From Brackiella oedipodis DSM 13743 (GTDB lineage Bacteria; Pseudomonadota; Gammaproteobacteria; Burkholderiales; Burkholderiaceae_B): DNA of 64,000 bases. How positions within the stretch are numbered: position 1 is the stretch's first letter; the number at the start of each line of letters is the position of its first letter. The position numbers and the translations under genes are program-made. Location: contig NZ_JHZJ01000009.1 in assembly GCF_000621025.1 (NCBI RefSeq), positions 62,001 through 126,000 of the forward strand, in the 5' to 3' direction. Shown piece after piece: positions 26,514 to 35,312 of this stretch. Under the pieces are notes generated by a model that saw nothing but the letters and a program-made list of their open reading frames with translations, was not told the origin of the DNA and did not search any database.

Positions 26514-27452
26514 ATGAACCTGCATCAATTTAAGTTTATCCAAGAAACGATTCGCCATAATTTTAATTTGACTGAAGCAGCTCGTGCGCTTTATACCTCA
26601 CAACCCGGTATTTCTAAGGCTATTATCGAACTCGAAAATGAATTAGGTTTACGTATTTTTGAGCGCTATGGCAAACGGATCAAGGGCTTGACCCAACAAG
26701 GTAAAGAAATCATTAAAGTGATTGATACCATTATGCATGAGATCGATAATCTCAAAAAGCTCAGTAATGAGTTATCGCAACCTGATGACGGCACCTTATT
26801 AATTGGTTGTACCCATACTCAAGCCCGTTATTATTTGCCAGACCTGATTCTCAAATTCAAACAACGCTATCCCAAGGTCAAAATTTCAATCGTTGAAGGC
26901 AATCCCGAGCAGTTAGCCAAAATGGTCTTACAAGAGCGCGCGGATATTGTTTTTGCTACAGAAACACTCTACAAAACCGAAGGTTTAGTGACGCTACCCT
27001 GCTATGACTGGCATCATGTCTTAGTGATGAACAATAATCATCCACTCACCGAGCTAACGTCTAGTCAAGCCCGTAATATCAGCCTCGAGACCATTGCTCA
27101 ATACCCCATTATTACTTACGATCCAAAATTTTCAGGACGCAGCAAAATAGATGCCGCTTTTCAGCAAGCCGGTTTGCAACCCGAAATTATTCTTGAAGCG
27201 ATTGATTCCGATGTCATCAAAACCTATGTCAATCTTGGTATGGGTGTCGGGATTATCGCCGAGATGGCGTTTGATCCTCGGCGCGATCAAGGCATGAGCG
27301 GTATTCCCGTTGGACATTTATTTGGCACCAATCGCACGCATTTAGCCTTTCGTAAGGATATTTTTATTCGCGCTTATATTATGGATTTCTTGATTATGTG
27401 CTCGAGTGGCATGGATAGGGACTCTTTATTTGAGCTTCTTGAGAGAGTTTAA
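26514..27452 (+). CDS. cysB: LysR-family regulator CysB
   Basis: 312 residues. The N-terminal winged helix (MNLHQFKFIQETIRHNFNLTEAA...SQPGISKAI) is nearly identical to the CysB/Cbl signature. The effector domain contains GCTHTQARYYLP (about 98-109), the loop that binds sulfate or N-acetylserine in CysB, and the length is that of CysB rather than average LysR. In relatives it activates sulfate uptake and cysteine synthesis genes. It lies 24 bases after lptF and ends in an intrinsic terminator; no sulfur genes are adjacent. Confidence 0.92.
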   Translation: MNLHQFKFIQETIRHNFNLTEAARALYTSQPGISKAIIELENELGLRIFERYGKRIKGLTQQGKEIIKVIDTIMHEIDNLKKLSNELSQPDDGTLLIGCTHTQARYYLPDLILKFKQRYPKVKISIVEGNPEQLAKMVLQERADIVFATETLYKTEGLVTLPCYDWHHVLVMNNNHPLTELTSSQARNISLETIAQYPIITYDPKFSGRSKIDAAFQQAGLQPEIILEAIDSDVIKTYVNLGMGVGIIAEMAFDPRRDQGMSGIPVGHLFGTNRTHLAFRKDIFIRAYIMDFLIMCSSGMDRDSLFELLERV

Positions 27453-27520
27453 ACAGCCCCCAAAAGCAGAATCTAGAAAGTCTCTAAGTCAAGCTTGTCA
27501 CTTGCTTAATTAGACGACAT

Positions 27521-27547
27521 AAAAAGCAGCCATCAGGCTGCTTTTTT
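27521..27547 (+). terminator. Intrinsic terminator after cysB
   Basis: AAAAAGCAGCC pairs with GGCTGCTTTTTT around the loop ATCA, about 70 bases after the cysB stop. A textbook stem with a T-run. Confidence 0.93.
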
Positions 27548-27626
27548 GTGTGAGAGCGACGGTCCTCTGAGTTAGATTTTTATTAATAAAAACTATTAAA
27601 AATATTTGATAATAAAAAACTTTTAG

Positions 27627-27660
27627 TTGAAAGTTTGAATGCAAATAGTAATAATTATCA
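27627..27660 (+). promoter_or_regulatory. Promoter overlapped by a Fur-box-like operator
   Basis: TTGAAA (27627-27632), a 16-base spacer and TAATAA (27649-27654) form a plausible sigma-70 promoter. TAGTAATAATTATCA (27646-27660) matches the inverted-repeat Fur core TGATAATnATTATCA at all but two of the 14 specified bases and covers the -10 element. This suggests iron-dependent repression of the DUF2325 gene that starts 28 bases downstream. Prediction by eye only. Confidence 0.65.
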
Positions 27661-27687
27661 TTACCGATTTAACCAAGGGAATGATAT

Positions 27688-28032
27688 ATGGACATGACAC
27701 AAGCATTGATAGTGGGTGCCGATAAGCTTGGCAACCTACCCCTACTACTCAAAGAACACAATATCGAAATTGGTCATCACATTACAGGTCGTGATACCTC
27801 TCACCAAAAGAAAGTATTAAGCCTACCCAATGGCACTAAATTAGTGATTTTGTTGACGGACTTCTTGGGTCACAACGTGATGAAATCTTTCCGTGGTGCT
27901 GCCCAAAAAGAGGGCGTGCAAGTGATGGCTTGTAGACGCTCTAAGGCCAGTATGCAGCAAGCACTGACCCAATGCGGTTTCTGCTCGAATTGCGCGAACT
28001 GCCCGAACCGCCAAAATCTCAAAAAACATTAA
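27688..28032 (+). CDS. DUF2325 protein with Cys-rich C-terminus
   Basis: 114 residues. The first part is a Rossmann-like fold (ALIVGADKLGNLPLLL...GHHITGRD...KLVILLTDFLGHNVM) typical of DUF2325, and the tail carries four cysteines in CGFCSNCANC (about 96-105) plus an earlier MACRR. The cysteine cluster could bind metal or an iron-sulfur centre; this is inference. ATG 27688 has AAGGGA seven bases upstream. A Fur-like box covers its promoter, suggesting an iron-starvation role. It may be co-expressed with the 62-residue protein 94 bases downstream. No biochemical function is known to me for this family. Confidence 0.8.
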   Translation: MDMTQALIVGADKLGNLPLLLKEHNIEIGHHITGRDTSHQKKVLSLPNGTKLVILLTDFLGHNVMKSFRGAAQKEGVQVMACRRSKASMQQALTQCGFCSNCANCPNRQNLKKH

Positions 28033-28126
28033 TTAGCAAACCTGGGCTAATCCACTTAGCAACGGACTAGCGTCCATAATCGTCGTCTGCTTTTACCTGA
28101 CATTGACTTTATAAAAAGGAATTATC

Positions 28127-28315
28127 ATGCAATGGGCTTTTCAATTACAAAAGATTTTGATTGCTTTAATCGCCATGGTCGTTCTATGTAGTTCGATTGG
28201 TTTTAAAGTCAATTACAATTTAGGTGAAAACAGCCTAAAATGGTCGAGTTTGCGCGTATTTATTAAGACTGAGCCACAGTTTCAAATGCTTTATTTACTA
28301 CCAGAAGCGCGCTAG
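28127..28315 (+). CDS. Small single-pass membrane protein, unrecognised
   Basis: 62 residues: a basic/aromatic N-terminus, one hydrophobic helix (about 10-26, ILIALIAMVVLCSSIGF) and a short polar tail. The strong AAAAAGGA Shine-Dalgarno seven bases before the ATG argues that it is translated. I do not recognise a family. It follows the Fur-box-controlled DUF2325 gene in the same orientation without an obvious terminator between them, so it may share iron regulation. It could be a membrane anchor or a small regulator. Confidence 0.55.
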   Translation: MQWAFQLQKILIALIAMVVLCSSIGFKVNYNLGENSLKWSSLRVFIKTEPQFQMLYLLPEAR

Positions 28316-28435
28316 TAATGCGTCTGATCACCCTAGACCGTGTTGCTTGCATACTAGCCATTAAGCGTTTGCGATTAGTCAGATAGCTCAGCGCTTGCAG
28401 GTCTGAGCGGCCACACAGAGTGACCGCTGTACACA

Positions 28436-28467
28436 AAAGCCCCCATACCAAAAATGGTTGGGGGCTT
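28436..28467 (-). terminator. Intrinsic terminator for the NlpC/P60 gene
   Basis: On the minus strand a stem AAGCCCCCA...TGGGGGCTT (inner ACC/GGT pairing also present) is followed by TTTGTGT. It lies about 90 bases after the stop of the NlpC/P60 gene at 28557 and could also block transcription from the plus side. Confidence 0.75.
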
Positions 28468-28556
28468 AGTCATGACCGTTTCAAGCCGTTGCCAAGAAAA
28501 TAGAAATGCGCTTAGCTCTCATGGTTACATAGGATCTAAGCGCAAAATTAAATAAT

Positions 28557-29240
28557 TTAGAAGTGGACTTTTTGGGTGGTGGTACTGAGTCGACGAGCGC
28601 CGTTGTAGCGCTTATCCCAGTAGGCACTGATTTTTTCGACGCGAACCGTGGCGCCCGTGCGCGGCGCGTGAATGAATTCGTTATTGCCTAAATAAATGCC
28701 CACATGTGAATTACGGTGGCCACGCGTATTAAAAAATACTAAATCACCCGGTTGGAGGTCAGCACGACTCACACTCGTGCCAATATGTGCTTGTTTAGCG
28801 GCAACGCGAGGAATGCTAAGACCAAGGTGTTTGTCGGCGATGTATTTGATCAATCCACTGCAATCAAAACCACCAGGTGTAGCGCCACCGAATTTATATT
28901 TCACCCCTAAGTAGTTCAGGGCGGCTTCTGCTAATTCACTATTAAGATCACTCTCGAAGTTAATGGAATCAGATCCATTGGCACCATTGATTAACAGGGC
29001 AATTTGATCCGTGTTGTTATTGCTAGAGAGGCCTTTGGGTTGCGGCGTGTAGGCGACTCTTTGCACTTCGATGTGATTCTTGGGCTGAGTTTGCGTTTGG
29101 GTGCTGCGAATAAAATCACCAATCGTGTCTTCTTGGGGAGCAGCGTGAGCGAGCGATGTGCTAAGTAGTAAGCCAAAAGGTACTAAAACAGCACTAAGCG
29201 CATTGCTAAATCGTGTAAATCGAGCAAAAGAGGGTGGCAT
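28557..29240 (-). CDS. Secreted NlpC/P60 peptidoglycan endopeptidase
   Basis: 227 residues with a signal peptide (about 1-36, hydrophobic VLVPFGLLLSTSLAHAA). The C-terminal NlpC/P60 domain (about 105-215) has the catalytic Cys in GGFDCSGL, His in RNSHVGIYLG and the polar third residue in FIHAPRTG. It cleaves D-Glu-diaminopimelate bonds in wall peptides; relatives are MepS and Spr. The first 70 mature residues look disordered. ATG 29240 and a GTG at 29249 are both possible; neither has a convincing ribosome-binding site. Monocistronic with its own terminator. Confidence 0.9.
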   Translation of the reverse strand: MPPSFARFTRFSNALSAVLVPFGLLLSTSLAHAAPQEDTIGDFIRSTQTQTQPKNHIEVQRVAYTPQPKGLSSNNNTDQIALLINGANGSDSINFESDLNSELAEAALNYLGVKYKFGGATPGGFDCSGLIKYIADKHLGLSIPRVAAKQAHIGTSVSRADLQPGDLVFFNTRGHRNSHVGIYLGNNEFIHAPRTGATVRVEKISAYWDKRYNGARRLSTTTQKVHF

Positions 29241-29391
29241 GGTTGTCACTTATCATTGGCAGGGGTTAATCTGTACGGTGGGCTCTGTAAAACAGATTCC
29301 TAAAAGTTTATATAGTTTGTAATTTTTTTACAAGGCTTTTTACATTTAAAAGGCAAAGATTTGATTTAAAAGCAATTATTTGGTTTTTTAA

Positions 29392-29428
29392 ACGAAAAAA
29401 AGCGCTGTTTTTGCGGCAAAAACAGCGC
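29392..29428 (-). terminator. Intrinsic terminator for the ETF-quinone oxidoreductase gene
   Basis: On the minus strand GCGCTGTTTTT pairs with AAAAACAGCGC around a four-base loop and is followed by TTTTTTTCG. Located about 45 bases after the stop at 29475. Confidence 0.9.
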
Positions 29429-29474
29429 CAATTGGGGCTTTAAATGAGAATTATTAACGTTGCTAATTCACCAC

Positions 29475-31121
29475 TTACATGCCACTATAAATGGGACCCT
29501 CACCACCTTCTGGGGTGACCCAAACAATGTTTTGGGTGGGATCCTTGATATCACAGGTCTTACAGTGCACACAGTTTTGAGAGTTGATTTGTAACTGCTC
29601 TTTACCCTCCTCATTTTGGATGAACTCATACACGCCCGCAGGGCAATAACGCTGCTCAGGTCCGGCATATTCTTCTAGATTGATACGTACCGGGACCGTA
29701 GGATCTTTGAGTTTGAGGTGGCACGGCTCATCTTCGCGGTGGTTGGTATTAGAGAAGGACACCGAAGTGAGTCGATCAAAGGTGATTTTGCCATCGGGTT
29801 TAGGGTAGTCGATTTTTTGACATTGAGCCGCTGGCAATAAGCACTCATGGTCGGCCTTGCTGTGGTGAATGGTCCATGGGAATTTACCATTGAGGATTTT
29901 TTGTTCGAGACCGGTCATGAGGATGGCAATTTTGCGGCCTTTTTTGAACCAGTTTTTAAAGTTGCGTGCCTTGTAAAGCTCATCGTATAACCATGATTTT
30001 TCAAAAGCTTGTGGGTATTCAGTCAGCTCATCTTGGGCTCTGTCTGCCTTGAGGGCATTGAAAATCGCATCAGCGCATAACATACCTGATTTAATGGCAG
30101 CATGGCTACCCTTAATGCGTGAGGCATTGAGGTAGCCGGCATCACAGCCGACTAAGGCGCCACCTGGGAAGACCGTTTTGGGCAATGAAAGCAAGCCCCC
30201 AGCGGCAATCGCTCGAGCGCCATAGGCTAAGCGTTTACCGTTTTCGAGGTAAATGCGAATATCTGGATGCGTTTTGAAGCGCTGAAATTCCTGATACGGT
30301 GAGAGGTAAGGGTTTTTGTAGTCTAGTCCTACAATAAAACCAATAGCCACTAAATTGTCGTTGAGATGATATAAGAAAGAACCGCCATAAGTATCGGTAT
30401 CGAGTGGCCAACCCGCTGTGTGAATAGCCAGACCTGGTTGGGATTTTTGGGGATCAATCTCCCAGAGTTCTTTGATACCAATGCCGTAGCTTTGGGGATC
30501 TTTGCCTTCGGCTAGTTTGAATTTATTGATTAGTTCACGACCTAAGTGGCCACGTGCGCCTTCTGCAAACACAGTGTATTTGGCGAGTAATTCCATACCT
30601 GGTTGATAGTCGGCGGATTCTGAACCGTCACGGTTTAGACCCATAACACCGGCGACGACACCTTTTACGGCGCCATTTTTGTCGTAGACGATCTCGCTAG
30701 CCGCAAAACCAGGAAATACATCGATTTCTAGGGCTTCGGCTTGTTCGCCTAGCCAACGTGTGAGTTCACCCAAGCGTACAATGTAATTGCCGTGATTCTG
30801 GAAACAGGAGGGTAGCAACCAATCGGGTGTTTTTTTGGAGCTGCTTTCGTTCAGGAATAAAAAGCGGTCTTCTTTGACCTCTGCATTCATAGGCGCCCCT
30901 TGCTCTTTCCAGTCGGGGATGAGCTCTGTCAGTGCCTTGGGATCCATAATCGCCCCAGACAAAATATGGGCACCGATTTCAGGAGCTTTTTCGAGCACAC
31001 AAATGCTGTAATCCTGGTTATTTGCTTGGCATAGTTTTTTTAGGTGAATCGCAGTTGCCAAACCGGCGGGACCACCGCCGACGATGACAACGTCATATTC
31101 CATTTGTTCGCGTTCGCTCAT
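29475..31121 (-). CDS. Electron transfer flavoprotein-ubiquinone oxidoreductase
   Basis: 548-residue membrane-associated iron-sulfur flavoprotein that passes electrons from acyl-CoA dehydrogenases, through ETF, to ubiquinone. The N-terminal FAD motif is GGGPAGLATAIHLKK (about 15-29), and the C-terminal ferredoxin-like segment holds the 4Fe-4S cysteines (CPAG near 497, then NCVHCKTCDIKDP near 522-534). The end GGEGPIYSGM is typical. Divergent from scoAB across a 355-base region; together they point to fatty-acid, amino-acid or ketone-body catabolism. No etfAB lies in the window. Confidence 0.95.
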   Translation of the reverse strand: MSEREQMEYDVVIVGGGPAGLATAIHLKKLCQANNQDYSICVLEKAPEIGAHILSGAIMDPKALTELIPDWKEQGAPMNAEVKEDRFLFLNESSSKKTPDWLLPSCFQNHGNYIVRLGELTRWLGEQAEALEIDVFPGFAASEIVYDKNGAVKGVVAGVMGLNRDGSESADYQPGMELLAKYTVFAEGARGHLGRELINKFKLAEGKDPQSYGIGIKELWEIDPQKSQPGLAIHTAGWPLDTDTYGGSFLYHLNDNLVAIGFIVGLDYKNPYLSPYQEFQRFKTHPDIRIYLENGKRLAYGARAIAAGGLLSLPKTVFPGGALVGCDAGYLNASRIKGSHAAIKSGMLCADAIFNALKADRAQDELTEYPQAFEKSWLYDELYKARNFKNWFKKGRKIAILMTGLEQKILNGKFPWTIHHSKADHECLLPAAQCQKIDYPKPDGKITFDRLTSVSFSNTNHREDEPCHLKLKDPTVPVRINLEEYAGPEQRYCPAGVYEFIQNEEGKEQLQINSQNCVHCKTCDIKDPTQNIVWVTPEGGEGPIYSGM

Positions 31122-31476
31122 AAGAGTCTGTGCTCCTTGAAATAAAATATTTTTATAATTTGTGACTAAAATTAGCTAAAACGAGGCTTATGGCCCAAAA
31201 GTTTAATTAAATATTTTAGCTAAACTAGACTATAGGCATCGCTGTAACAGCACTTAATAAAAAATAAAATGGCTGTCTAAGTACTTGAAATATAAAAATC
31301 TAATACTGAAAATCCCAAAAATGTACTAAACTAAAACGTGTGTTTGACACAGTAGACGGTGTCCACAGAAATAGAATGGGTGACTTTCCAGTGGCTTAAG
31401 CAACTTTCAGTTATAGCCAACTTTCAACGATTAATAAATTATGGAAAGTCTGTATTTTGCTTTTAAGGAGACAACC
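31122..31476. promoter_or_regulatory. Divergent control region between ETF-QO and scoA
   Basis: 355 bases, AT-rich, without a supported gene. It contains two copies of TTAGCTAAA (31172-31180 and, within the palindrome TTTAGCTAAA, 31215-31224), a GACAC/GTGTC inverted repeat (31346-31350 with 31359-31363) and a direct repeat CAACTTTCA (31401-31409 and 31418-31426). These could be operators for a catabolic regulator; I cannot name it. An in-frame ATG at 31441 precedes the real scoA start and lacks its own ribosome-binding site. Confidence 0.4.
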
Positions 31477-32172
31477 ATGGATAAAGTTTATCCAAATGCC
31501 CAAGTGGCACTTGCCGACATTGTGGCTGATGATCAAATGATCGCTGTCGGCGGTTTTGGTTTATGTGGTATTCCAGAATTACTCATAGAGGCGCTGCAAG
31601 CCAGTCAAGTCAAGGGGCTAACATGTATTAGTAACAATGCTGGTGTCGATGATAAGGGCCTGGGCAAGTTACTCTATAGCCGCCAAATCAAAAAAATGAT
31701 CGCCTCCTATGTAGGCGAGAATAAAGAATTCGAACGTCAATTTTTATCCGGTGAGGTCGAGGTCGAATTTAGTCCGCAAGGCACCATGGCTGAGCGTTTG
31801 CGTGCCGGTGGTGCGGGCATTCCTGCCTTTTATACCGCTACCGGCGTGGGAACCCTGATTGCAGAAGGCAAAGAAGAGCGACAATTTAATGGTCGTACTT
31901 ATATTCTCGAGACGGGCTTGGTGCCTGATATCGCCCTCGTAAAAGCCTACAAGGCCGATCGTAGCGGTAACCTAGTCTTTCGTAAAACAGCCCGTAATTT
32001 TAATCCAGATGCGGCTATGGCTGGACGTATCACTGTGGTTGAGGTCGAACACCTGGTCGAGGTCGGAGAGATTGAACCTGATCAGGTCCACTTACCAGGG
32101 ATTTTTGTACATCGCATTGTCCACAACCGCAATCCCCAAAAATACATAGAACAACGTACATTACGATCATAA
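31477..32172 (+). CDS. scoA: Succinyl-CoA:3-ketoacid CoA-transferase subunit A
   Basis: 231 residues. It forms a heterotetramer with ScoB and moves CoA from succinyl-CoA to acetoacetate, allowing use of ketone bodies or short hydroxy-acids. The CoA-binding glycine motif [10 protein letters not shown] and the block [20 protein letters not shown] are diagnostic of the alpha subunit. The frame is open from ATG 31441, but ATG 31477 has a strong AAGGAG seven bases upstream and gives the family N-terminus [12 protein letters not shown]. The scoB gene follows after eleven bases. Confidence 0.95.
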   Translation: MDKVYPNAQVALADIVADDQMIAVGGFGLCGIPELLIEALQASQVKGLTCISNNAGVDDKGLGKLLYSRQIKKMIASYVGENKEFERQFLSGEVEVEFSPQGTMAERLRAGGAGIPAFYTATGVGTLIAEGKEERQFNGRTYILETGLVPDIALVKAYKADRSGNLVFRKTARNFNPDAAMAGRITVVEVEHLVEVGEIEPDQVHLPGIFVHRIVHNRNPQKYIEQRTLRS

Positions 32173-32183
32173 GGAGACACAAC

Positions 32184-32828
32184 ATGGCTTGGACAAGAGA
32201 GCAAATGGCCCAGCGCGTGGCTAAAGAACTCAAAGATGGTTTTTATGTCAATTTAGGCATTGGTATGCCGACCTTAGTGGCCAATTATATTCCCGATGAT
32301 GTCGATGTGTATTTGCAATCCGAAAACGGCTTGCTCGGCATCGGACCATTTCCCACCGAGGATGAGCTGGATGCTGACTTAATCAATGCCGGTAAACAAA
32401 CAATTACCACCCGAGCGGGTGCCGCATTTTTTTCTTCTTCCGAATCATTTGCCATGATTCGCGCTGGTAAAGTCAATCTCGCTATTTTAGGCGGTATGGA
32501 AGTTTCCGAAAAAGGTGATTTGGCCAACTGGATGATCCCCGGCAAAAAAGTCAAAGGCATGGGCGGCGCGATGGATTTGGTCGCTGGTGTGCAAAAAGTG
32601 ATTGTGATGATGGATTTTGTGGCACATGCCAAAGACGGTTCTACGTCCCCAAAAGTGCTCAAAGAATGTCATTTACCGCTGACAGGCGTCGGGGTAGTGA
32701 ATATGATTGTCAGTGATTTAGGGGTGCTTGAAGTAACCGACAAAGGCCTGGTGGTGACCGAGTTAGCGCCTGAGGTCACTTTTGAGGAAATCCAATCCAA
32801 GACACCCGTGTCATTGCTTCAGGCCTAG
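32184..32828 (+). CDS. scoB: Succinyl-CoA:3-ketoacid CoA-transferase subunit B
   Basis: 214 residues. The catalytic glutamate that forms the enzyme-CoA thioester is E47 in [12 protein letters not shown], the family signature. [14 protein letters not shown] and the conserved [19 protein letters not shown] block support the beta subunit. AAGGAG precedes the ATG. Only scoA and scoB form this operon, which ends in an intrinsic terminator; no thiolase or hydroxybutyrate dehydrogenase is adjacent. Confidence 0.96.
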   Translation: MAWTREQMAQRVAKELKDGFYVNLGIGMPTLVANYIPDDVDVYLQSENGLLGIGPFPTEDELDADLINAGKQTITTRAGAAFFSSSESFAMIRAGKVNLAILGGMEVSEKGDLANWMIPGKKVKGMGGAMDLVAGVQKVIVMMDFVAHAKDGSTSPKVLKECHLPLTGVGVVNMIVSDLGVLEVTDKGLVVTELAPEVTFEEIQSKTPVSLLQA

Positions 32829-32879
32829 AGAGCTAAAAGCTTTCGGCGTCACTTGGCATTCGCTATACCTAGTGATATG

Positions 32880-32921
32880 TAAAACCCCCATGCTCGTTTT
32901 GATCGACTGGGGGTTTTTTGT
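32880..32921 (+). terminator. Intrinsic terminator after scoB
   Basis: AAAACCCCCA pairs with TGGGGGTTTTTT around a loop of about 17 bases. It also lies downstream of the convergent M24 peptidase gene and has an A-run on the other side, so it may work in both directions. Confidence 0.85.
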
Positions 32922-32927
32922 GGCGGT

Positions 32928-32962
32928 ACTAAAGACTAAAAACTAAAAACTAAAAACTATAG
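32928..32962. repeat. Tandem 7-base repeat (ACTAAAA)
   Basis: Five consecutive units, ACTAAAG, three perfect ACTAAAA copies and ACTATAG, run across the stop codon of the minus-strand M24 peptidase gene (stop at 32957-32959). A likely slippage product; changes in copy number would not alter the protein except at the last unit. Confidence 0.8.
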
Positions 32963-34738
32963 TTCTTGGCAGCGTTCAGTCAGCCATTCTAGTGCCGCAC
33001 CCTTGAGGGAACCGTGCAAACGCTCATAAACCATGGCATGGTATTGGTTCAGCCACTCAATTTCTTCATGGCTCATGAGTTTGAGATCAATACAACGGCT
33101 ATCGATAGGGCACAGGGTGAGGGTTTCAAAGCGGCTAAATTGCCCAAACTCAGTCGTCTCGGCGGCATAGCAATACATGAGATTTTCTATGCGAATGCCC
33201 CATTCATGCGGTCGATATAAGCCAGGCTCATTGGAGGTAATCATGCCGTCACGCATGGCGGTATGAGGTCGTTGATAAGCAGGATGGGCAATCACTTGAG
33301 GGCCTTCGTGCACATTCAAAAAATAGCCCACACCATGGCCTGTGCCATGACCGAAATCAAGACCAGCCTGCCACAATGGCTGGCGCGCATACATGTCCAG
33401 CAAGGGCGCCGGAATATTACTAGGAAAAACTGCCTGACTCAGTTGAATCATGCCTTTGAGGACAATTGTGAAATCGCGTTTTTGAGCTTTGCTAGGTTTC
33501 CCAATAGGTATAACTCGCGTGATATCGGTAGTGCCATTCAGGTATTGGGCACCTGAGTCAATGAGCAACAGGCCATTGCCTTGGATTACGGCATGAGATT
33601 GAGGAGTGGCTCGATAATGGGGTAGGGCGCCATTGCCATTAAAACCAGCGATCGTTGCAAAACTCAAACTTACAAAATTCGGATCTTGGGCGCGATATGC
33701 GGTCAGTTGTTCATCTACATCTAACTCGGTTAGGGTTTTGCCACTTTGTAATTGGTGCTCGAAGTCACTAAAGAATTGACATAGAGCGATACCATCTTGA
33801 ATCATGGCTTGTCGTACATGCGCGATCTCATCAGGCGTTTTGAGCGCTTTAAAGCGTTGACTTGGATTCAAAGCTTGTTGCAGTTGTCCCATATAAGGCT
33901 GCACTAAACCAAAGACCACGCGATTCGCATCCACAAGTAGGGTGTCTTGCTGAATTTGCTCGAGGGTATGTGCAATCGCCTCATAAGCGAGGACCTCGAC
34001 TCCATCGGCTTGCAGGGCTTGAATGATTTTATCGTCGAGCTGCTCGGGATTGACGTGTAAATAGGCACGCTCTTGGGCAATTAATAAATGGCCTAAAAAG
34101 ACGGGATTATAGTCGACATCGCTACCTCTTAAGTTTAAGCACCAAGCCATATCATCTAAAGAAGAAATTAAATGCCAGCGGCAACCTTGTTGGCTCATGG
34201 CGTCGCGAACCATTTGTAATTTCTGGGCGCGGCTGTGGCCTACATATTGAGATTCGTGAGCATAAATGGCCGCTTGGCTCAGACGCGGGCGATCTTGCCA
34301 AATGGATTTCAGTAAATCGACAGAAGTTTGAAACTGCAAATGTTTTGCTTGTAATTGTTCGCTAAGTTGCTGATATAAGGCAAGGCTAAGGGTCATGCCA
34401 TCACACGCGACGTTGTCGCCTGGCTGGAGGTATTGTGCGAGCCAGCTGCATAAGCTAGGGGTTTTTGCTTGGCCGAGTTTTTGTAGGCTAAAACCGCTAT
34501 CTTGTAATTGCTGACCCGCTTGCTCCCAATAGCGGCTATCCGTCCACAAAGCGGCTTCATCCTGAGTGATCGCCAGAAAACCAGCCGAACCATCAAAGCC
34601 ACTTAGCCAAGCGCGCTGTTGCCAATGCGCCGGCAAGTATTCCGACAAGTGAGGATCCGCTGAAAACACAATATAGCCTTGGATATTGTGTGCTTGCATG
34701 GCTTGTCTTAAGGCTTGAAGGTTTTTTTTGCTTTGCAT
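32957..34738 (-). CDS. M24 aminopeptidase P family protein (long form)
   Basis: 593 residues, the three-domain type related to eukaryotic XPNPEP1 rather than the 440-residue E. coli PepP. Two creatinase-like N-terminal domains (about 1-300) precede the pita-bread catalytic domain, with metal ligands in DSGAQYLNGTTDITR, HGTGHGVGYFLNVHEGP, TSNEPGLY and RIENL. It removes an N-terminal residue next to proline. Minus strand, convergent with scoAB. The start at 34738 gives a normal N-terminus (LRQAMQAHNIQGYIV). Confidence 0.92.
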   Translation of the reverse strand: MQSKKNLQALRQAMQAHNIQGYIVFSADPHLSEYLPAHWQQRAWLSGFDGSAGFLAITQDEAALWTDSRYWEQAGQQLQDSGFSLQKLGQAKTPSLCSWLAQYLQPGDNVACDGMTLSLALYQQLSEQLQAKHLQFQTSVDLLKSIWQDRPRLSQAAIYAHESQYVGHSRAQKLQMVRDAMSQQGCRWHLISSLDDMAWCLNLRGSDVDYNPVFLGHLLIAQERAYLHVNPEQLDDKIIQALQADGVEVLAYEAIAHTLEQIQQDTLLVDANRVVFGLVQPYMGQLQQALNPSQRFKALKTPDEIAHVRQAMIQDGIALCQFFSDFEHQLQSGKTLTELDVDEQLTAYRAQDPNFVSLSFATIAGFNGNGALPHYRATPQSHAVIQGNGLLLIDSGAQYLNGTTDITRVIPIGKPSKAQKRDFTIVLKGMIQLSQAVFPSNIPAPLLDMYARQPLWQAGLDFGHGTGHGVGYFLNVHEGPQVIAHPAYQRPHTAMRDGMITSNEPGLYRPHEWGIRIENLMYCYAAETTEFGQFSRFETLTLCPIDSRCIDLKLMSHEEIEWLNQYHAMVYERLHGSLKGAALEWLTERCQEL

Positions 34739-34904
34739 TTGAATTGGCCTCTAAGTTGGTTAATCAAGATCTATTATTATAGTGGATGTCTTGTGTCGCT
34801 AGAAAAAAGCATTCGGCATCCTGGTGTACATGGACTTGTTTTGTATCAAAACCTAGCGCCAAGACTCTCTGTTGGTATGACTGTTTTTTAAAAAAGAGGA
34901 AAAA

Positions 34905-35291
34905 ATGCGTGTGTTTATTGTGTTAGCAGCGCTATTAGGCTTAAGCGCTGTGGGCTTGGGAGCGTATGGAGCGCATGGACTCACGGCCTTTGCATCAGAA
35001 CGTTATTTGCAGCTATGGCAAACAGCGGTGCATTATCAGGCTATTCACAGTTTAAGTATCTTGGCCGTGGCGATTTTGGCATTATGGCAACCTGGGCGCC
35101 TTTTGACGTGGGCGGCGGCATGCATGGTACTTGGGGTGTTGATGTTTAGTGGCAGTTTATATGCGATTGTTCTGATGAATGTGCATGATTTAGGCATGAT
35201 TACCCCAATCGGTGGCACCTTGTTGATGATTGGCTGGCTCTTATTGGCTATCGGGGCGTTTGGACTCAAGCAACGCCTGCCCTCCATCTAA
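34905..35291 (+). CDS. DUF423 membrane protein (YgdD-like)
   Basis: 128 residues and four hydrophobic helices. The opening (VLAALLGLSAVGLGAYGAHGL), the WQTAVHYQAIHSLSIL block and the C-terminal TPIGGTLLMIGWLLLAIGAF segment are the hallmarks of DUF423, a widespread inner-membrane family of unknown role. An AAGAGG/AAAA Shine-Dalgarno region precedes the ATG. It is a single gene, convergent with rpmG across an intrinsic terminator. Confidence 0.9.
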   Translation: MRVFIVLAALLGLSAVGLGAYGAHGLTAFASERYLQLWQTAVHYQAIHSLSILAVAILALWQPGRLLTWAAACMVLGVLMFSGSLYAIVLMNVHDLGMITPIGGTLLMIGWLLLAIGAFGLKQRLPSI

Positions 35292-35312
35292 CAAAAAAGT
35301 AGAACCACAGCG

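Noticed and set aside
28316-28435. tRNA-like stretch (TAGCTCAG) after the 62-residue gene
   Set aside because: No T-loop GTTCGAATC-type sequence, no acceptor stem and no anticodon arm can be drawn.
31441-31476. Alternative upstream start of scoA adding twelve residues
   Set aside because: The ATG at 31477 has a strong AAGGAG at the right distance and matches family N-termini; the upstream ATG has neither.
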